From Dicyema japonicum (Eukaryota; Dicyemida; Rhombozoa; Dicyemidae), in assembly GCA_011109175.1 (NCBI GenBank), contig RDEW01000008.1, forward strand, positions 1,431,447-1,495,446: a stretch of 64,000 nucleotides of DNA, in the 5' to 3' direction. Shown piece by piece: positions 23,895-34,814 of the stretch; position 1 is the first letter of the stretch, and each line of letters starts with the position of its first letter. The position numbers and the translations under genes were made by a program. The notes under the pieces were generated by a model. That model was not told the origin of the DNA. It saw only the letters and a list, made by a program, of their open reading frames with translations, and made no database searches.

Positions 23895-25890
23895 GGGTAA
23901 AAAGAACTTTTAGTGGCAATATCACTGAGATCAGATATTCGCAAAAAAGGAAATTTACATCAATAATGAAGCTTGGGGAAATTTAACACAGTTAAAGAGC
24001 TGACAAAAGCCTACCCGAAGAGAACTACATGCTAAAAAGTTTTGCGTCAAAATCCCACATAAGGACCATTAAGATGGATGTCACTTCTCCTTCTCTTAGT
24101 AGTGTAACCTTAGGTATTCCATAGTCAGTCGACTCTTAGTTTATTCCGTAGTAACTATTGAGAGTCTTTTTTATTGATCTCAATAATATTCTAAGTCCTC
24201 TGCGTCTGCTCAGCGTCGATGACGAGAGTGGGCAATCCATGCTGAGCAAGCTTACTTGATGTTCGTTAAAACAAATTGTTTTTAAAAAAGTTGCAACGAA
24301 AAAATGAAAGATGGCAGAGAATATAAAAAGGCTTTAAGAATTACAATTTTTTTATGGATCATTAAAGTTACAAAGTTCACTTGATCTGTATTGATAACAG
24401 GGGGTCCTGGTGACTACTTATATGGAGAAGGCCATTTAAGTGCGGATCGGGGAATCATATAAAATGATTTCCGGCTTTATCCGTGTCTCTTTTTGGAATG
24501 AGGTGACTTACATGGGTGAGATTTTTTTCGTCTGCATTTATAAGTTTTTAATTGATTATTAATCTGGATTATGAAAATCCTTTCATTGATTTTCCAACAC
24601 TTTTATATTGTTGTGCTAAGACATACCATAGTGCCTACAGTCAGGTCCCAGAAACAGAAATCAGTATTCCCTATAGTCTTCATCAAGTTTGCCGGATACT
24701 TTAGTTTCCAGAAGGAATTTAACAGCCACCTTTTAATGCTGTAATCCCTGGCAAAGCTGAATTTTTCGTATTTTAGAACTGATTCTTAACGCATTAAAAG
24801 TAATTAGCTGAAATTCTTTCTTATAGTGTATTTGAGACATTATCAGCACTGAATACCAGAGATGGACGTCACCACCTCAACTAACTATTATTCTAAATCT
24901 TGCCTGGCAGTCATTAAGCAGAATTGACTGCTACCAGTAGTCTGATATATTATTGTAGGCTAGAATCCATTGTGCATTATAACATAGAATTCTTTCCTCA
25001 ATATTTCAACCTTTTAGTGCTCATTGCCAAACAGTCGACCCATGTGGAGAAGCCCTAACGCCGTCTTCTTCTATGCGAGATATGAGTGAGATGCTTTTAG
25101 CAGTATTTTGTTCGTAATTTCCCTCCTTATTTCCGTTTTGGCAGAAAATTGGTCAATTTTGAGGTGGAAATTTTCATCTTGTTTCTTATGAAGATTGTCC
25201 TGCCTTTATTGTCGCATTTTCAGAAGTGGGATGCTTTCCTCTTGTAATAATGTTTGGATATTTTATGATTGCCGACTCTCTCTGGACAGAGAACATTGAT
25301 TATAGTCTGTCTTTGAATCGGTTTGGAACGGAATCTATTAGATTCTCAGAAATGCACGGAAAAACTTATTCGCAATCTCAATGCATACCAACTCTCACTC
25401 GTCTGGATTGTCCAATGTGCTGTTTTTATACCAACCTACTCTTTACAGACCTGGGTGTGGATCTATGCGACAGTAGATCATATTGTGCAGTTTAGGAGAA
25501 GAGGACCAACTCAGTGGTCTCTTGTTCTCTTTGAATGGGTGTCTCGCTGATCCATGTTGTAATCTTCTCAATTTTTACACGACCAGGGTATTAGAGGATA
25601 TCTCTTTGGTTTGTGGATATTAATGATAGATATTCTGATCCACTTAGTTGAGATGTATGGGTGCTCAGAAGATCGCATTAAGGATTGTGTGATTCCACGT
25701 GGATCATTTGGAATATTTTGGTAGTAGAAAATTTATATTATTATTAACCCAAAAACACCAATATTTAATATTCTCTAGTTGTGATCCGTTTAACTCAAGT
25801 ACTCCCACTGAATAGCTTGGAATGTTCTTCCAACACTTCCTGATAAGTTATCAGCCTCAGCCGTCTTCTTACTAATTCAGTAATGCCGTA
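23895..25890. other. Gap without recognised gene
   Basis: Two overlapping plus frames at 25226-25550 (89 and 75 codons) are Cys- or Trp-containing but show no domain, and no short-intron joins were found. Otherwise AT-rich sequence with stops. Confidence 0.45.
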
Positions 25891-25894
25891 CTAT

Positions 25895-26520
25895 CCCATC
25901 CGGGAAGGTTATAGTGCAAGAACCAATATGGGTCGTTCCGATCTAAAAACAGTTTCATTTGGGGAGTTTGGCTGGGGCGGTACATCTGTAAAACGATAAC
26001 ACAGATGTCCTAAGGTGAGCTCAGGCGGANAGGACTGGTCCCTGGTAGTAAACCTAGACAAAACGCAAAGAACTAGCATGTCTTGTTGTACGGCGAGAAA
26101 CGAGTAAAAGTAGAAAACATGTAAGAATGTTGGATCTCTCCTCGGGGACTCGGAAGACGTTATTCACAGGAAAGTTCTGGAGTAAATATGTACTCGCCTT
26201 CGAATTCGGTTGTACAACTCGAACCAATTCTACTTTATAACGCGGTGACCTGGGCCCTAACCACCTAAGAACTGGAAAACCTCAACTCTAGGCACTCGCC
26301 TTCGAATTCGGTTGTACAACTCGAACCAATTCTACTTTATAACGCGGTGACCTGGGCCCTAACCACCTAAGAACTGGAAAACCTCAACTCTTTCCACAGA
26401 AAAAAATTGCGACTTCTCCAGGGAGTCTACTGGCCAACTCGGATAACCAACATCGAGCTATATTGAATTACTCAACAACACAGATTGGAATTTGCTAATT
26501 TTCTTCTCGTGGAGCTCTGA
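25895..26520 (+). pseudogene. LINE RT C-terminal fragment
   Basis: Plus-strand pieces read WSLVVNLDKTQ (after the RT palm), then ILLYNAVTWALT, LNSFHRKKLRLLQGVYWPTRI and NIELYxITQQ, the usual tail of the reverse transcriptase of RTE/CR1-like LINEs. One base is n (about 26030). A 102-bp stretch is tandemly duplicated inside it. Confidence 0.7.
26192..26395. repeat. 102-bp tandem duplication
   Basis: The segment starting ACTCGCCTTCGAATTCGG at 26192 recurs at 26294 and runs to the same CCTCAACTCT end with no differences seen. It duplicates the LYNAVTWALT coding block, so it arose after the LINE copy was already here. Confidence 0.9.
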
Positions 26521-26538
26521 TAGCCTCAAGTTTCAATA

Positions 26539-26760
26539 ATGCAATCAGGAAATTACGAATCTAATAAAAAACTGATATTTTTGAAGAATGCTTATAATTT
26601 TTTTCGCTTATTATTACATTCTCTTAATGGAGTCACTAAGAACAGGCGTTGTCTTGACAATAAATGGAGAGGTTATACCGAAAAAATTATGATGATCGAG
26701 AGAAGTATGGCAAGACGAAACGGAACTAAAGAAAATGAATCTAATCCCCTTTTGCCATAA
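26539..26760 (+). other. Unassigned 73-codon open frame
   Basis: ATG at 26539 opens a basic frame (MQSGNYESNKKLIFLKNAYN to ENESNPLLP) directly after the LINE fragment. No domain is recognised and no neighbouring exon could be joined with a 20-30 nt intron. It may be a short exon or chance. Confidence 0.25.
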
Positions 26761-27167
26761 TTATTGAAATTGTATGTATTAAGACGAAGACCGAAATGAT
26801 AATTGTAAATAATTGGGATGGAGGTATATGTACGGTAAAGAAGTACAGAAACTCTAAAGTATAAAAAATAGTGACCCGTTTAGTTTGATCACTGATGATA
26901 ACAGAAGAGATTCGGATCATAAGATCAAGTAGTTAGAAGGACTGCTAATACTGGATTACGTTATCACTTTGTTAGACCTGAAAAAGGCAGTTACTAAAAA
27001 TGTTGGATACTCGAGAAAATATCTTTGAAAGTTTTTTCTTGGTACCACCTAATGGAATGCCATGCTTACAATGACTTATACCAGATGTGCTCTCATTGCT
27101 TTGAATCCACATAAGGGACCAACTTTGAGTTGTAGCGGTATAATTGGCTCGAATTTCGCGTTAAAAA

Positions 27168-27320
27168 CATACTCGTTAGACTATGTCAAGATTTTTGACA
27201 GGTAACATAATAGGTAGATTAGCAGATGGAGACGGCTGAGGAACACGAGTGACCGATCATAGTTGTCTAAAACTAACTTATAACTATTAGACATTTACAT
27301 TTCATAGTCTAACGAGTATG
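27168..27320. repeat. 18-bp perfect inverted repeat, MITE-like
   Basis: CATACTCGTTAGACTATG at 27168-27185 is matched by its exact reverse complement at 27303-27320, with about 117 bp between. The arms may extend imperfectly outward (GTTAAaaA / GTTAAC). Size and shape suit a small non-autonomous element, but no target duplication is clear. Confidence 0.6.
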
Positions 27321-27389
27321 TTAACTATTTAGATATTTACGTTTCCATTCTGAATTATTAGTAGGGCAAGTTGTTTCTAGCACTTAAAA

Positions 27390-27525
27390 AAATTTTTTTA
27401 GCGCTAAAAAATCACAAAATCTAGCAATTATAATTAAAAAAGTTAGCACTTAAAATGATAAAATCTAGCATTTAAATTTGTCAAATCTATAACTTAAAAT
27501 AATAAAATATAACGTTTAAATTTTG
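27390..27525. repeat. Degenerate AT-rich repeats
   Basis: Several variants of TTAGCACTTAAAAT(G)ATAAAATCTAGCA follow each other. A related phrase (TAAGTGTATAATTTTTAAGTGC) occurs at 37930-37960. Confidence 0.5.
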
Positions 27526-27534
27526 TTTGGAAGA

Positions 27535-27986
27535 ATGAAATTGTCAGGCGAGCTATGGATGCTGCTGGATACTCGGCCATTCTTGAACCGGTCGGGTTAT
27601 GCAGAAGTGACGGGAAACGACCGGACGGGATGACCATATTTCCATTTGAGGCCGGGAAACCACTGGTTTGGGATGTGACATGTACAGACACGTTCGCCCA
27701 GAAAAATCTTCACGAGAGTGCTACAAGGGCCTGTTCAGCATCCGTAAAGGCGGAGAAGGCCAAACTTGTTAATTACGTCGACCTTCCCGATGATGTCAAA
27801 TTTGTTCCCCTTGCTATGGAGACTTCCGGATCCTACTCCCCCTCTACACTCGAGTTTCTCGGACGTCTTGGAAACCGGATCACCTCATGCACTGGAGATC
27901 TCCGTGAACGCCGCTGGCTATTTGAGCGAATTTCGCTCGCAATTTTGAGAGGGAACAGGCACGCGGTGAGGGCGGCAACTACCTGA
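27535..27986 (+). CDS. Family D retroelement C-terminal nuclease-like domain (best copy)
   Basis: A 143-codon frame without stops (27555-27986). It begins DAAGYSAILEPVGLCRSDGK, then RPDGMTIFPFEAG, LVWDVTCTDT, KAEKAKLVNY, FVPLAMETSG, LGNRITSCTGDLRERRW and ends ERISLAILRGNRHAVRAATT. The order RPD - WDVT - KxxKxxxY is that of PD-(D/E)XK nucleases, as in the restriction-like endonuclease at the C-terminus of R2-class LINEs. That fold assignment is my inference. The finger found in other copies is missing, so this is a 5'-truncated insertion; an AT-rich tail (to about 28060) follows the stop. It is probably not expressed as a host gene. Confidence 0.7.
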
Positions 27987-28064
27987 CTTCTATTGTTTAA
28001 ATTTAAAATTATTGAAAATTTAATTTAAAGCAAATAAATTAAATTAATTAACGTAAACTTATTT

Positions 28065-28640
28065 TTTGTGCCAGTTATATGATTGGTCACATTTGAATAA
28101 GTCATCTATGGAGGTAATAATAATAATCTCACTCATTTCTTATCCAACGGTCTGTCCTCGTAATAACCACATGACAGAATTCAGTGTTGTTTGGAAGAAG
28201 AGACGAACTCTTTCAGGCATATTAATACCTACTAAATTTGAAAATAGTTATCAAACAAAAGAATCTCCCTTCAAAGGCTGTGAGCAATTATCGTTATGAA
28301 AATAATCAAAGGAATCTATTCAATGTCTCATTTACTAGTAATCTCTCATTTTCTAAGTATTTCGGCGTAATCGTATCTTATGTAATATTTTGAAGTTAAA
28401 ATTCTACATGGAATCCAATCAGTGATATATTTATTCCTCCAACGATCCTAAAACTGCATGCTAACATCGGTTCTGACCATCTACCTATAACACGGTACTC
28501 ATACGATCTGAAATTGTGACATCAATAAGACTTAGATATCCCTTAGAATCTCTTCTATAGTAATTGTTCCTACCAGGTAAGTCTCATCCAACTAACATAA
28601 TTAAAATCCAACAATTCAGTCCTCTTCAAGCTTAGTCTCC
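28065..28640. other. Gap after family D copy
   Basis: A 77-codon plus frame (28066-28299) has no recognisable domain. Nothing else seen. Confidence 0.4.
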
Positions 28641-28855
28641 CAGTTATTTTCTATCTTTCCCTTTGAAGCCGGGATGCCTCTTGTCTGAGAAGTCATCTGC
28701 ACCGACACATACATCGCTTGTAATCTACATCAGAATGCCTCTGGAACCTTTTCTGCCATTGAGAAAGCCGAGAAGTCAAAACGGACAGAGTACGCCATTG
28801 AAACATCTGAAATTTTGGCCGCGGCCGATTGTCAAGTCATCTGTTAAAAAATCCA
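28640..28855 (+). pseudogene. Family D fragment
   Basis: In a frame with stops the plus strand reads SIFPFEAGMPLV.EVICTDT, then TFSAIEKAEKSKRTEYAIET. Compare TIFPFEAGKPLVWDVTCTDT and KAEKAKLVNY in the 27.5-kb copy. Only the middle of the module is present. It stops where LINE 3' sequence starts. Confidence 0.7.
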
Positions 28856-28859
28856 TAAT

Positions 28860-29500
28860 AATAACACCAGAAACCGCGGTTACACAAAGTAATCACGTGA
28901 TCCCAGCACACTCTAGCAGGGACCTCATCTTGGCCCGATGCTCTTCTTTCGACCCCACACAAACACGTATCGGTCGAATGAATCATCATTCGCGCACATC
29001 ATGGCTTCAAGATGCATTGGTGGGTGGAACTGTCCAGATATCCAGCGTTCCGTGATTTTGGAAACTCTTATTAAGCTAGCCTCAAAGTTCAAGACATTTG
29101 TCCAAGAGATGAATGGGCCCCAGATACCACATTAGTTATTTTATTTATTTAACAGCCCAAGACCACGGTAAAACCAAACTAATTATCATGTGATCCCGAT
29201 GCATTCTATCAGCGACCTCATCTTTACCCGGTGTTCTTTCCTCGAACGTAGAAGACAGCAGACTGAATTTTAAGGGCCACATTCCCGTGATCTGGAATCT
29301 AGTCTCATAAGGGCCTCTAGAAGCATAGGTCCGGTTCGGTGATCTTCACAAATCCAACACTCCTTTACAATGTAAGCACTCTTTTGCATTTCCTCATATT
29401 CTTCCAAGATATGGACGGTCCCCACGAGGCGCATGCATATGAGAAACATGGCTCGATGTACTGTTTGTACATGTTCATCAGGACGAATGAGTACCACTAA
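28860..29500 (-). pseudogene. Two Jockey-like LINE 3' ends in a row
   Basis: Minus strand at 29150-29500: a 75-codon frame (MVLIRPDEHVQTVHRAMFLI) leads on to RKEHRVKMRSLIECIGIT and a stop, matching the closing REEHRARMRWLLEAAGIT of the LINE at 56.7 kb. A second copy of the same end (EEHRAKMRSLLECAGIT-like) lies at 28885-28985. Both are followed in the 3' direction by the family's noncoding tail (CACGTGATCCC / CATGTGATCCC on the plus strand). Confidence 0.6.
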
Positions 29501-29504
29501 TCCA

Positions 29505-30400
29505 TATTTCCGATTAAATACGTTCGACTTTTAAATACATTCGACATTTTTTTGGCAGAATTAAAGTGGCTTAAATAATAAACAAATAAAATTATTCATA
29601 AAATAATAAATAAATTTAACAAGATTTTACATCAATTTTAAAATAGCTCCTTTTTTCACTCTGACGTTGGACAACACTTATTATTTCGAGAATTGACTTA
29701 TATTAAACCCGCAAATATAATCATCCGAGTATGTTCTGAACACCCATAAACTGTGGTTGGTAGAGACAAAATCATTGGCTTTGCATTTGTTATTAACTAT
29801 CTCACCTCCGAAGTATTCATTTTCTATACCTTAGTGAATTATCGACATACCAATGACTGGGGATCTAACCACTACCGACTAGGTAAGAAAGAGGTTAAAC
29901 CACGTACGAAATCTTAAACACAGATCAACTGGTCTTAGATATCATCGTCGTAGCACAAGCTACTTGTATCTAACCAAGGTTTGACAACACGTAAAATCAA
30001 GTCCTACTTTTAGATGCGAAAATTAAAAAAACTGCTATTTTTTAATAAAATTTGCTATTTTCCGGTTGTACTTGTGNTCCTATATTCGGTGGATGAAATG
30101 AGGAAATCAGATATTTTTGCAGTGGCACCTATAATAATAAAAAATAATAAACTTGTAAGTTTGAAATATTTCTTTGAGGAAAGTTCAATAAAATGCTGTT
30201 GTTAGAATATTCGCCAGGATATTTTCTAGTCATAATAATTTTTTATTACACCTATCGTACGGGACGGAGTCATCCGTAGTGTATAAAACGAAATAGTTCA
30301 TTCCCGCACAAGAGTCGACCAGGAGGACCCTCTTAGGGTCCTTGCTTTTGCTTTGATGATTGATAGTATGGTGCGTAACATAAACTGCTAATTCAATCTG
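29505..30400. other. Gap with one unassigned frame
   Basis: The plus frame 30014-30205 (63 codons, with an n near 30077) reads MRKLKKLLFFNKICYF... and could end at a splice donor near 30150, but no partner exon was convincing. Otherwise AT-rich. Confidence 0.35.
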
Positions 30401-31345
30401 TTATATTTGAATGATCCCACAATAGCTGGACCATGGGAGAATGTGGAGTCAATAAGATGAGCTAGGATGGACAATTTGCAGACTGCTTGTGAGAACAGGC
30501 AGCATTGGGCTAAAGTCCCTCATAGAGGCTGCCCTTTCTGTGCTTACCTTTCATCGGTTGTGAACAGTTGTCGCTTGGTCCAAGGGATCTTACGTAACGC
30601 AACTTGAAATGGGCTTGGTGTTCCTCGAACGATATTGCTACACAAGGAAGTTGGAATTCTATTACAAGTGCAAGGACGCTCTAAGGTGCGATTAAAAAAG
30701 CTAACCAATACCGACTTGCTTGTATCATATCTGCTGCGCAACGTAGAAATGGGGCCTGGCTTGAACCATAACATGCTCGTCTCTCGGAACACTTATTGAC
30801 GAAAATTACCTGAGGATCGGAGTGGTGCTGCGATTCGGATTGGAAGTATGCCAACGACATATATTCCAATGTGGAGGGAACGTCTACACAAAGGGCTGTC
30901 TTGCTAACGCCCACGCCAAACAGCTCTCAGTGACGTTGCTCAATGAGCCCTCAAAGTCGCGGGGTTTTGGGCACAGCTGGAACCCTTAGACTTGGACAGA
31001 GTTGATGGGAAGATTCCAAATTAGATGTTATTATTTCCATATTAAGACGCCACATGAGTGGACAACTTTTCTAGGACCAAGTCTCCGACGTCGGCTCACT
31101 CGTCTGGAGACATGGCAGAGTATGGGAAAATCCGGAAATATGAATCACTCCATGAAAATTATCATTTCGTGCCTATAACATAGGAAACTTCCGGAGCCAC
31201 GCGAAAGATGATGGGCGCCTTTTCCTCTAAGATTGGATAAAAGATCTTTTTTAAGAGAAGCAAACACTACGAAGGACTTTGGGTCAGACAGAGATTCGAA
31301 ATTGCAGTAATCAGATAGAACGCTCACGCGATCCTGGCTTATTAG
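30400..31345 (+). pseudogene. Family D retroelement, longest copy with finger and RT tail
   Basis: Plus strand, over frame changes: SAAQRRNGAWLEP (end of RT region), LRIGVVLRFGLEVCQRHIFQ then CGGNVYTKG (Cys/His finger region), LEPLDLDRVDGKIPN, IRKYESLHENYHFVPI, ETSGATRKMM and EGLWVRQRFEIAVIR. All parts of the module are present in order, showing that the nuclease-like domain is the C-terminus of a larger element whose upstream part looks like a reverse-transcriptase thumb. At least five stops. Minus frames here are shadows. Confidence 0.7.
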
Positions 31346-31640
31346 TTAAAGGATTTTAATTTTTTTAATTTAAAAAAACACAAAGAGCAATCAAAATGCT
31401 CCTCGTCGACATAATCGACGTTGAGTTGCCTCTCGTGATAGCAACAAAGATCAACTGGAGAAGCCACCGACTCTCACGTACGTCATGGCTTTTTAGTGTA
31501 GTTAGGCGTCCAAGTTTATTTAGTAAGCGAAGCGATTTCCCGCTTATTCCTTCTTTTGTCTCAACAACGATAGGGTAGAACGTGCAGCGCTCCGTAAAGA
31601 TTTTAATTATAATAATTTGGTAGTTATTTAACAAATAAAT
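31345..31640 (-). pseudogene. Family D C-terminal fragment
   Basis: The minus frame 31365-31634 reads PIVVETKEGISGKSLRLLNK, LTTLKSHDVRESRWLLQLIF and VAITRGNSTSIMSTRS: the last third of the module. It ends about 50 bp upstream of the DNAJA3 start codon, so this insertion lies in the probable promoter of that gene. Confidence 0.7.
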
Positions 31641-31686
31641 ATTTGTATTTATAAAATAAAATCATGTGGACTTAGTGGTCATTAAA

Positions 31687-33054
31687 ATGAGAATATCAAA
31701 ATTATTTTTTAATACGAGTAAATTTTCCAAATCAAAATAAAATAGACATAATCAAATTAAATGCCGGCAGATTCATTGGTGGAACAAGGACTTACTTGTC
31801 AAAGGATTACTACAAAATATTGGGACTAAACAAAGATGCCTCCAACAAGGAAATAAAGGAGAAATATTACAAAGTATCTAATTAGAGAGACCCAGATGGC
31901 CAAACAATATCATCCTGACGCTAATAAGGACTCCCAGTCAGCAGAAATGTTCAAAGACATTGCAGAGGCGTATCAAGTTTTGGGAGACTCTGAAAAGAGG
32001 AAAGAATACGACGAAATGGGAACTTTCAAACGAACTACAGGGTCATCAACGTCGTATAGATCCCATGGTATTCCTCTTGTTTACCGCAGATTTTGAAAAT
32101 ATTGACCCTTTTGAGCTGTTCAGGATGTTTACTCAAGAATTCTCAACTTCCAACGATTTTACGTCTCAGTTCAGCCAAGAACAGGTTTCTCGGAGTATTG
32201 ACAAAAGATCAAACTGAGACTAACCTTTGAAGAGGCTGCTCGTGGAGCGAAGAGAGACATATCAGTGATGGTCCCGATGTTTGCAGAGTTTGTAATGGGA
32301 CTAAATATTCCGTGGGAAGTATTCCAATTAGATGTTCTCGTTGTAAGGGAACAGGATATGTAGCTTTTACTCTTATTCATAGGAGTCCAATATTACTGGA
32401 TCTTTTTTCATTCGTTTCACGTGCCCAGCCTGTAATGGACTACGTTATCGGAACACTAATTACTGTAAGGAATGTTCCGGTAAGGGAGTCACCCTTCAAA
32501 GTCAATCACTTAGCGTTACTATTCCTCCGGGAATATCAGACGGGGAGATTGCCAGAATACCTTCAAATAGTGGACAAACTGACATATTTGTTCGTTTTGA
32601 GGTAGCCATACCTTCCACTTTAAGGTCACTCCAAGTAAAATCTTTAAAAAAGATAATCTGGATATAATATCCACGTGCTCAATATCTCTAGCTCAGGCTG
32701 CTCTTGGAGGAAAAGTCAGAGTGCAAGGATTGTATCAGACTGAGGAAATAACGGTTATTATTATTATTATCTGATGTTAGATTCCCTCAGGATGTTCTTC
32801 ACATTCTACAATCAGAATCCAGAATAAAGGGATTCGATCCTCGAGCAACTCTAGATATGGAGACCATGTGGTTCAGATCAAGATAATCGCACCAAAGTAG
32901 TACTTTTTCACATCACATCAGGTCACTTTCTGATGACCAGAGGAAACTGATGGAGGAATATGCCTCTTTGGAAAACAGAGAAGGAAATGTTCAGTCTGTA
33001 AGTACTACCCCAGGACTGCTCACTCGCATTAAAAAAGCTATATTTGGTGATTAA
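31687..33054 (+). CDS. DNAJA3: Mitochondrial DnaJ co-chaperone Tid1 (DNAJA3)
   Basis: J-protein partner of mitochondrial Hsp70, about 391 residues. Start ATG 31687 gives a basic presequence (MRISKLFF), consistent with import. J domain residues about 29-95 with HPD at 59-61, Gly/Ser-rich linker, then a zinc domain with [32 protein letters not shown]. The C-terminal domain reads [17 protein letters not shown] and [13 protein letters not shown]. Nine exons are separated by eight GT-AG introns: 31718-31745 (28 nt), 31874-31895 (22), 32068-32089 (22), 32185-32207 (23), 32360-32382 (23), 32602-32624 (23), 32754-32780 (27), 32897-32921 (25). One base is missing at about 32271-32276, between DISVMVP and DVC; the exon sum is exactly one short of a multiple of three. 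SLC25A3 follows, convergent. Confidence 0.93.
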
Positions 33055-33059
33055 AGTAT

Positions 33060-33780
33060 GTGCTGTCAGCTAAAATACATATGTTTTCTTAGTAATTTGT
33101 ATCTTCTTGACTCTAGAGATTTTTTCTTAGTTGAAAACACCTATTAATTCACCAAGGATAGAAAATTTTCCTAGTTATGATCTGGCTGCCACCAGTTAAT
33201 TTTTAAACATTTTTTGTGGATTGTTGGCTACCAGTTAGTTTTATATATTGAATTAATGAAAAAGTCGATGGTTGCTACCTCTGTGAATTATATTCATAAA
33301 ACTTCTGGACTTTAGCCAAAATAACAAAGATAATACAAATCGAACGGCAATCAGTTTGGCATAGGATTATCCTGATGTAGAGCTTAATGGATTCAGCTTG
33401 AATTCATTTATTAAGTCGAACACGATCTGAGTTAGATAGGATACATCTTTTAAATTCTATTTTGTTCCCAAGAATAAAAAAATATTATATTAAAAAGCCA
33501 CATAAATCGCGATACATTTAACGGAACACAAACCAAGTCTGTTTTCATAAAAACTATAATTAGCTATCAATCATACTTATCAATTTCAAAATAGAAATTA
33601 TCAAGCTACACCAACTTAACCGCATAATTGACATTGCAAGAAAAATACATTAATGTAAAATGACCACGGTTTACTTAGTAATCGCTAATATTGTGTAGAA
33701 ACAGTAAGATAGGTTAAAATTTTAAATTCATATTAAAATGACGATGGTGATTAGATAGTCTGTTAGTATTCCGAACAGGA
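33060..33780. other. Convergent intergenic region
   Basis: AT-rich spacer between the 3' ends of the DnaJ and phosphate-carrier genes. No gene. Poly(A)-type signals such as AATAAA-like runs occur but none can be assigned. Confidence 0.5.
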
Positions 33781-33781
33781 A

Positions 33782-34811
33782 TTAGTTAGTTTTGATTGAC
33801 TTTGGAGGTTGAGGTGGAGGAGGTCGAGGGAGGCGCGAAAATAGAGTTTGACTGAATCATAAATGAACCACTGGAGAGCAGTGAGTGTCCCAATCATGAC
33901 TATTCTCGGTCCAAGTCCTTTCCACATTCCAGCAAATCCAAGACTCTTAGTAATTCCTCCTAACGTTGCAGTTGAGTCCTGATTGAGCTTGGAGACAATC
34001 ACATCTGCTGGGTGGGAGACCACAGCACAGAAAATACCGGCTAAAGTAACAAACAAAACAAACCTATATATCCGGCTATAAAAGTGACCACCAACTGTTC
34101 AGATTTGGTGCAGTCTGACCGATTCTTGGGCCACACATATAACCAAAGGGCTTCCAACGTCCTTTCAAAGCAAGCAAATTTCATCATCGTGTAGGGGATC
34201 TGTCTACTCCACAACGGCACTATCCCCTTGTAAAGTCTAAGCTCAAATTGAGTCCCAACCCCGCGTATCCGTCTTGCTTGACAAATTGCCTGAATGCTGC
34301 ACCAAAGTTGTTTGGGTACCCAGGTTGAGTCTGCATCCTCACTTTTATGGCTTCGAATGGACAGAGACCAATGTCAGCGAAAAACTCGGCAGAAGCACTT
34401 GCGGCCAAATAAAGACTTGTTCGATAGTTGTAAGATGCTTCCTACGATGAAGACAGAAAGTAAACCTCTCCGATCATATTAGAGTACAAGACTTTGAAAA
34501 CCTCGTAGAATCCGAACTTTCCCAGACCCTGGATAGAATAGCCTAAAAGAGTCGGGGCCCATCCCAAAGAAAGTCCTCGAACTCCTCCCTCAGCCATAGT
34601 GATTGAGAATCCTTTAAAGAGACTGCCATACTTGGCGGGGTCGACCAAAATATATGAAGGAAACTTACTTGAATTCTGCATTTAACCAAATCCAATGGGA
34701 CAACAGCAGTGTGAGTGATTCCGCAGCTTAAAATCCCTCCAATTCCGCAAAGAAAATAGTACTTTGGAGAACCAAATTCGCAGCTTTTTTCTACAAATTA
34801 CACCTCCTCAT
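33782..34811 (-). CDS. SLC25A3: Mitochondrial phosphate carrier (SLC25A3)
   Basis: Imports phosphate into the matrix for ATP synthesis; inner-membrane protein with three carrier repeats, about 304 residues. The signatures [16 protein letters not shown] and PADVIVSK mark the repeats; [25 protein letters not shown] and [16 protein letters not shown] are typical. Introns (minus): 34803-34784 (20 nt, tentative), 34668-34646 (23, ends TG instead of AG), 34465-34442 (24), 34259-34237 (23), 34063-34041 (23). Start MRSCEFG at 34811 gives no presequence, as in yeast; it rests on the 20-nt intron. Near 33834-33840 a CGCG instead of CG shifts the frame; corrected, the end reads [17 protein letters not shown] and stops at 33782, as in animal orthologues. 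Uncorrected, the frame stops at 33763. Confidence 0.93.
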
Positions 34812-34814
34812 CAG

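Noticed and set aside
29270-29497. 75-codon minus frame as a separate gene
   Set aside because: It runs into the conserved C-terminal block of a Jockey-like LINE and is part of that fragment.
33001-33016. GTAAGTACTACCCCAG as a 16-nt intron near the end of DNAJA3
   Set aside because: It is far below the 20-nt minimum seen elsewhere and the frame stays open when read through.
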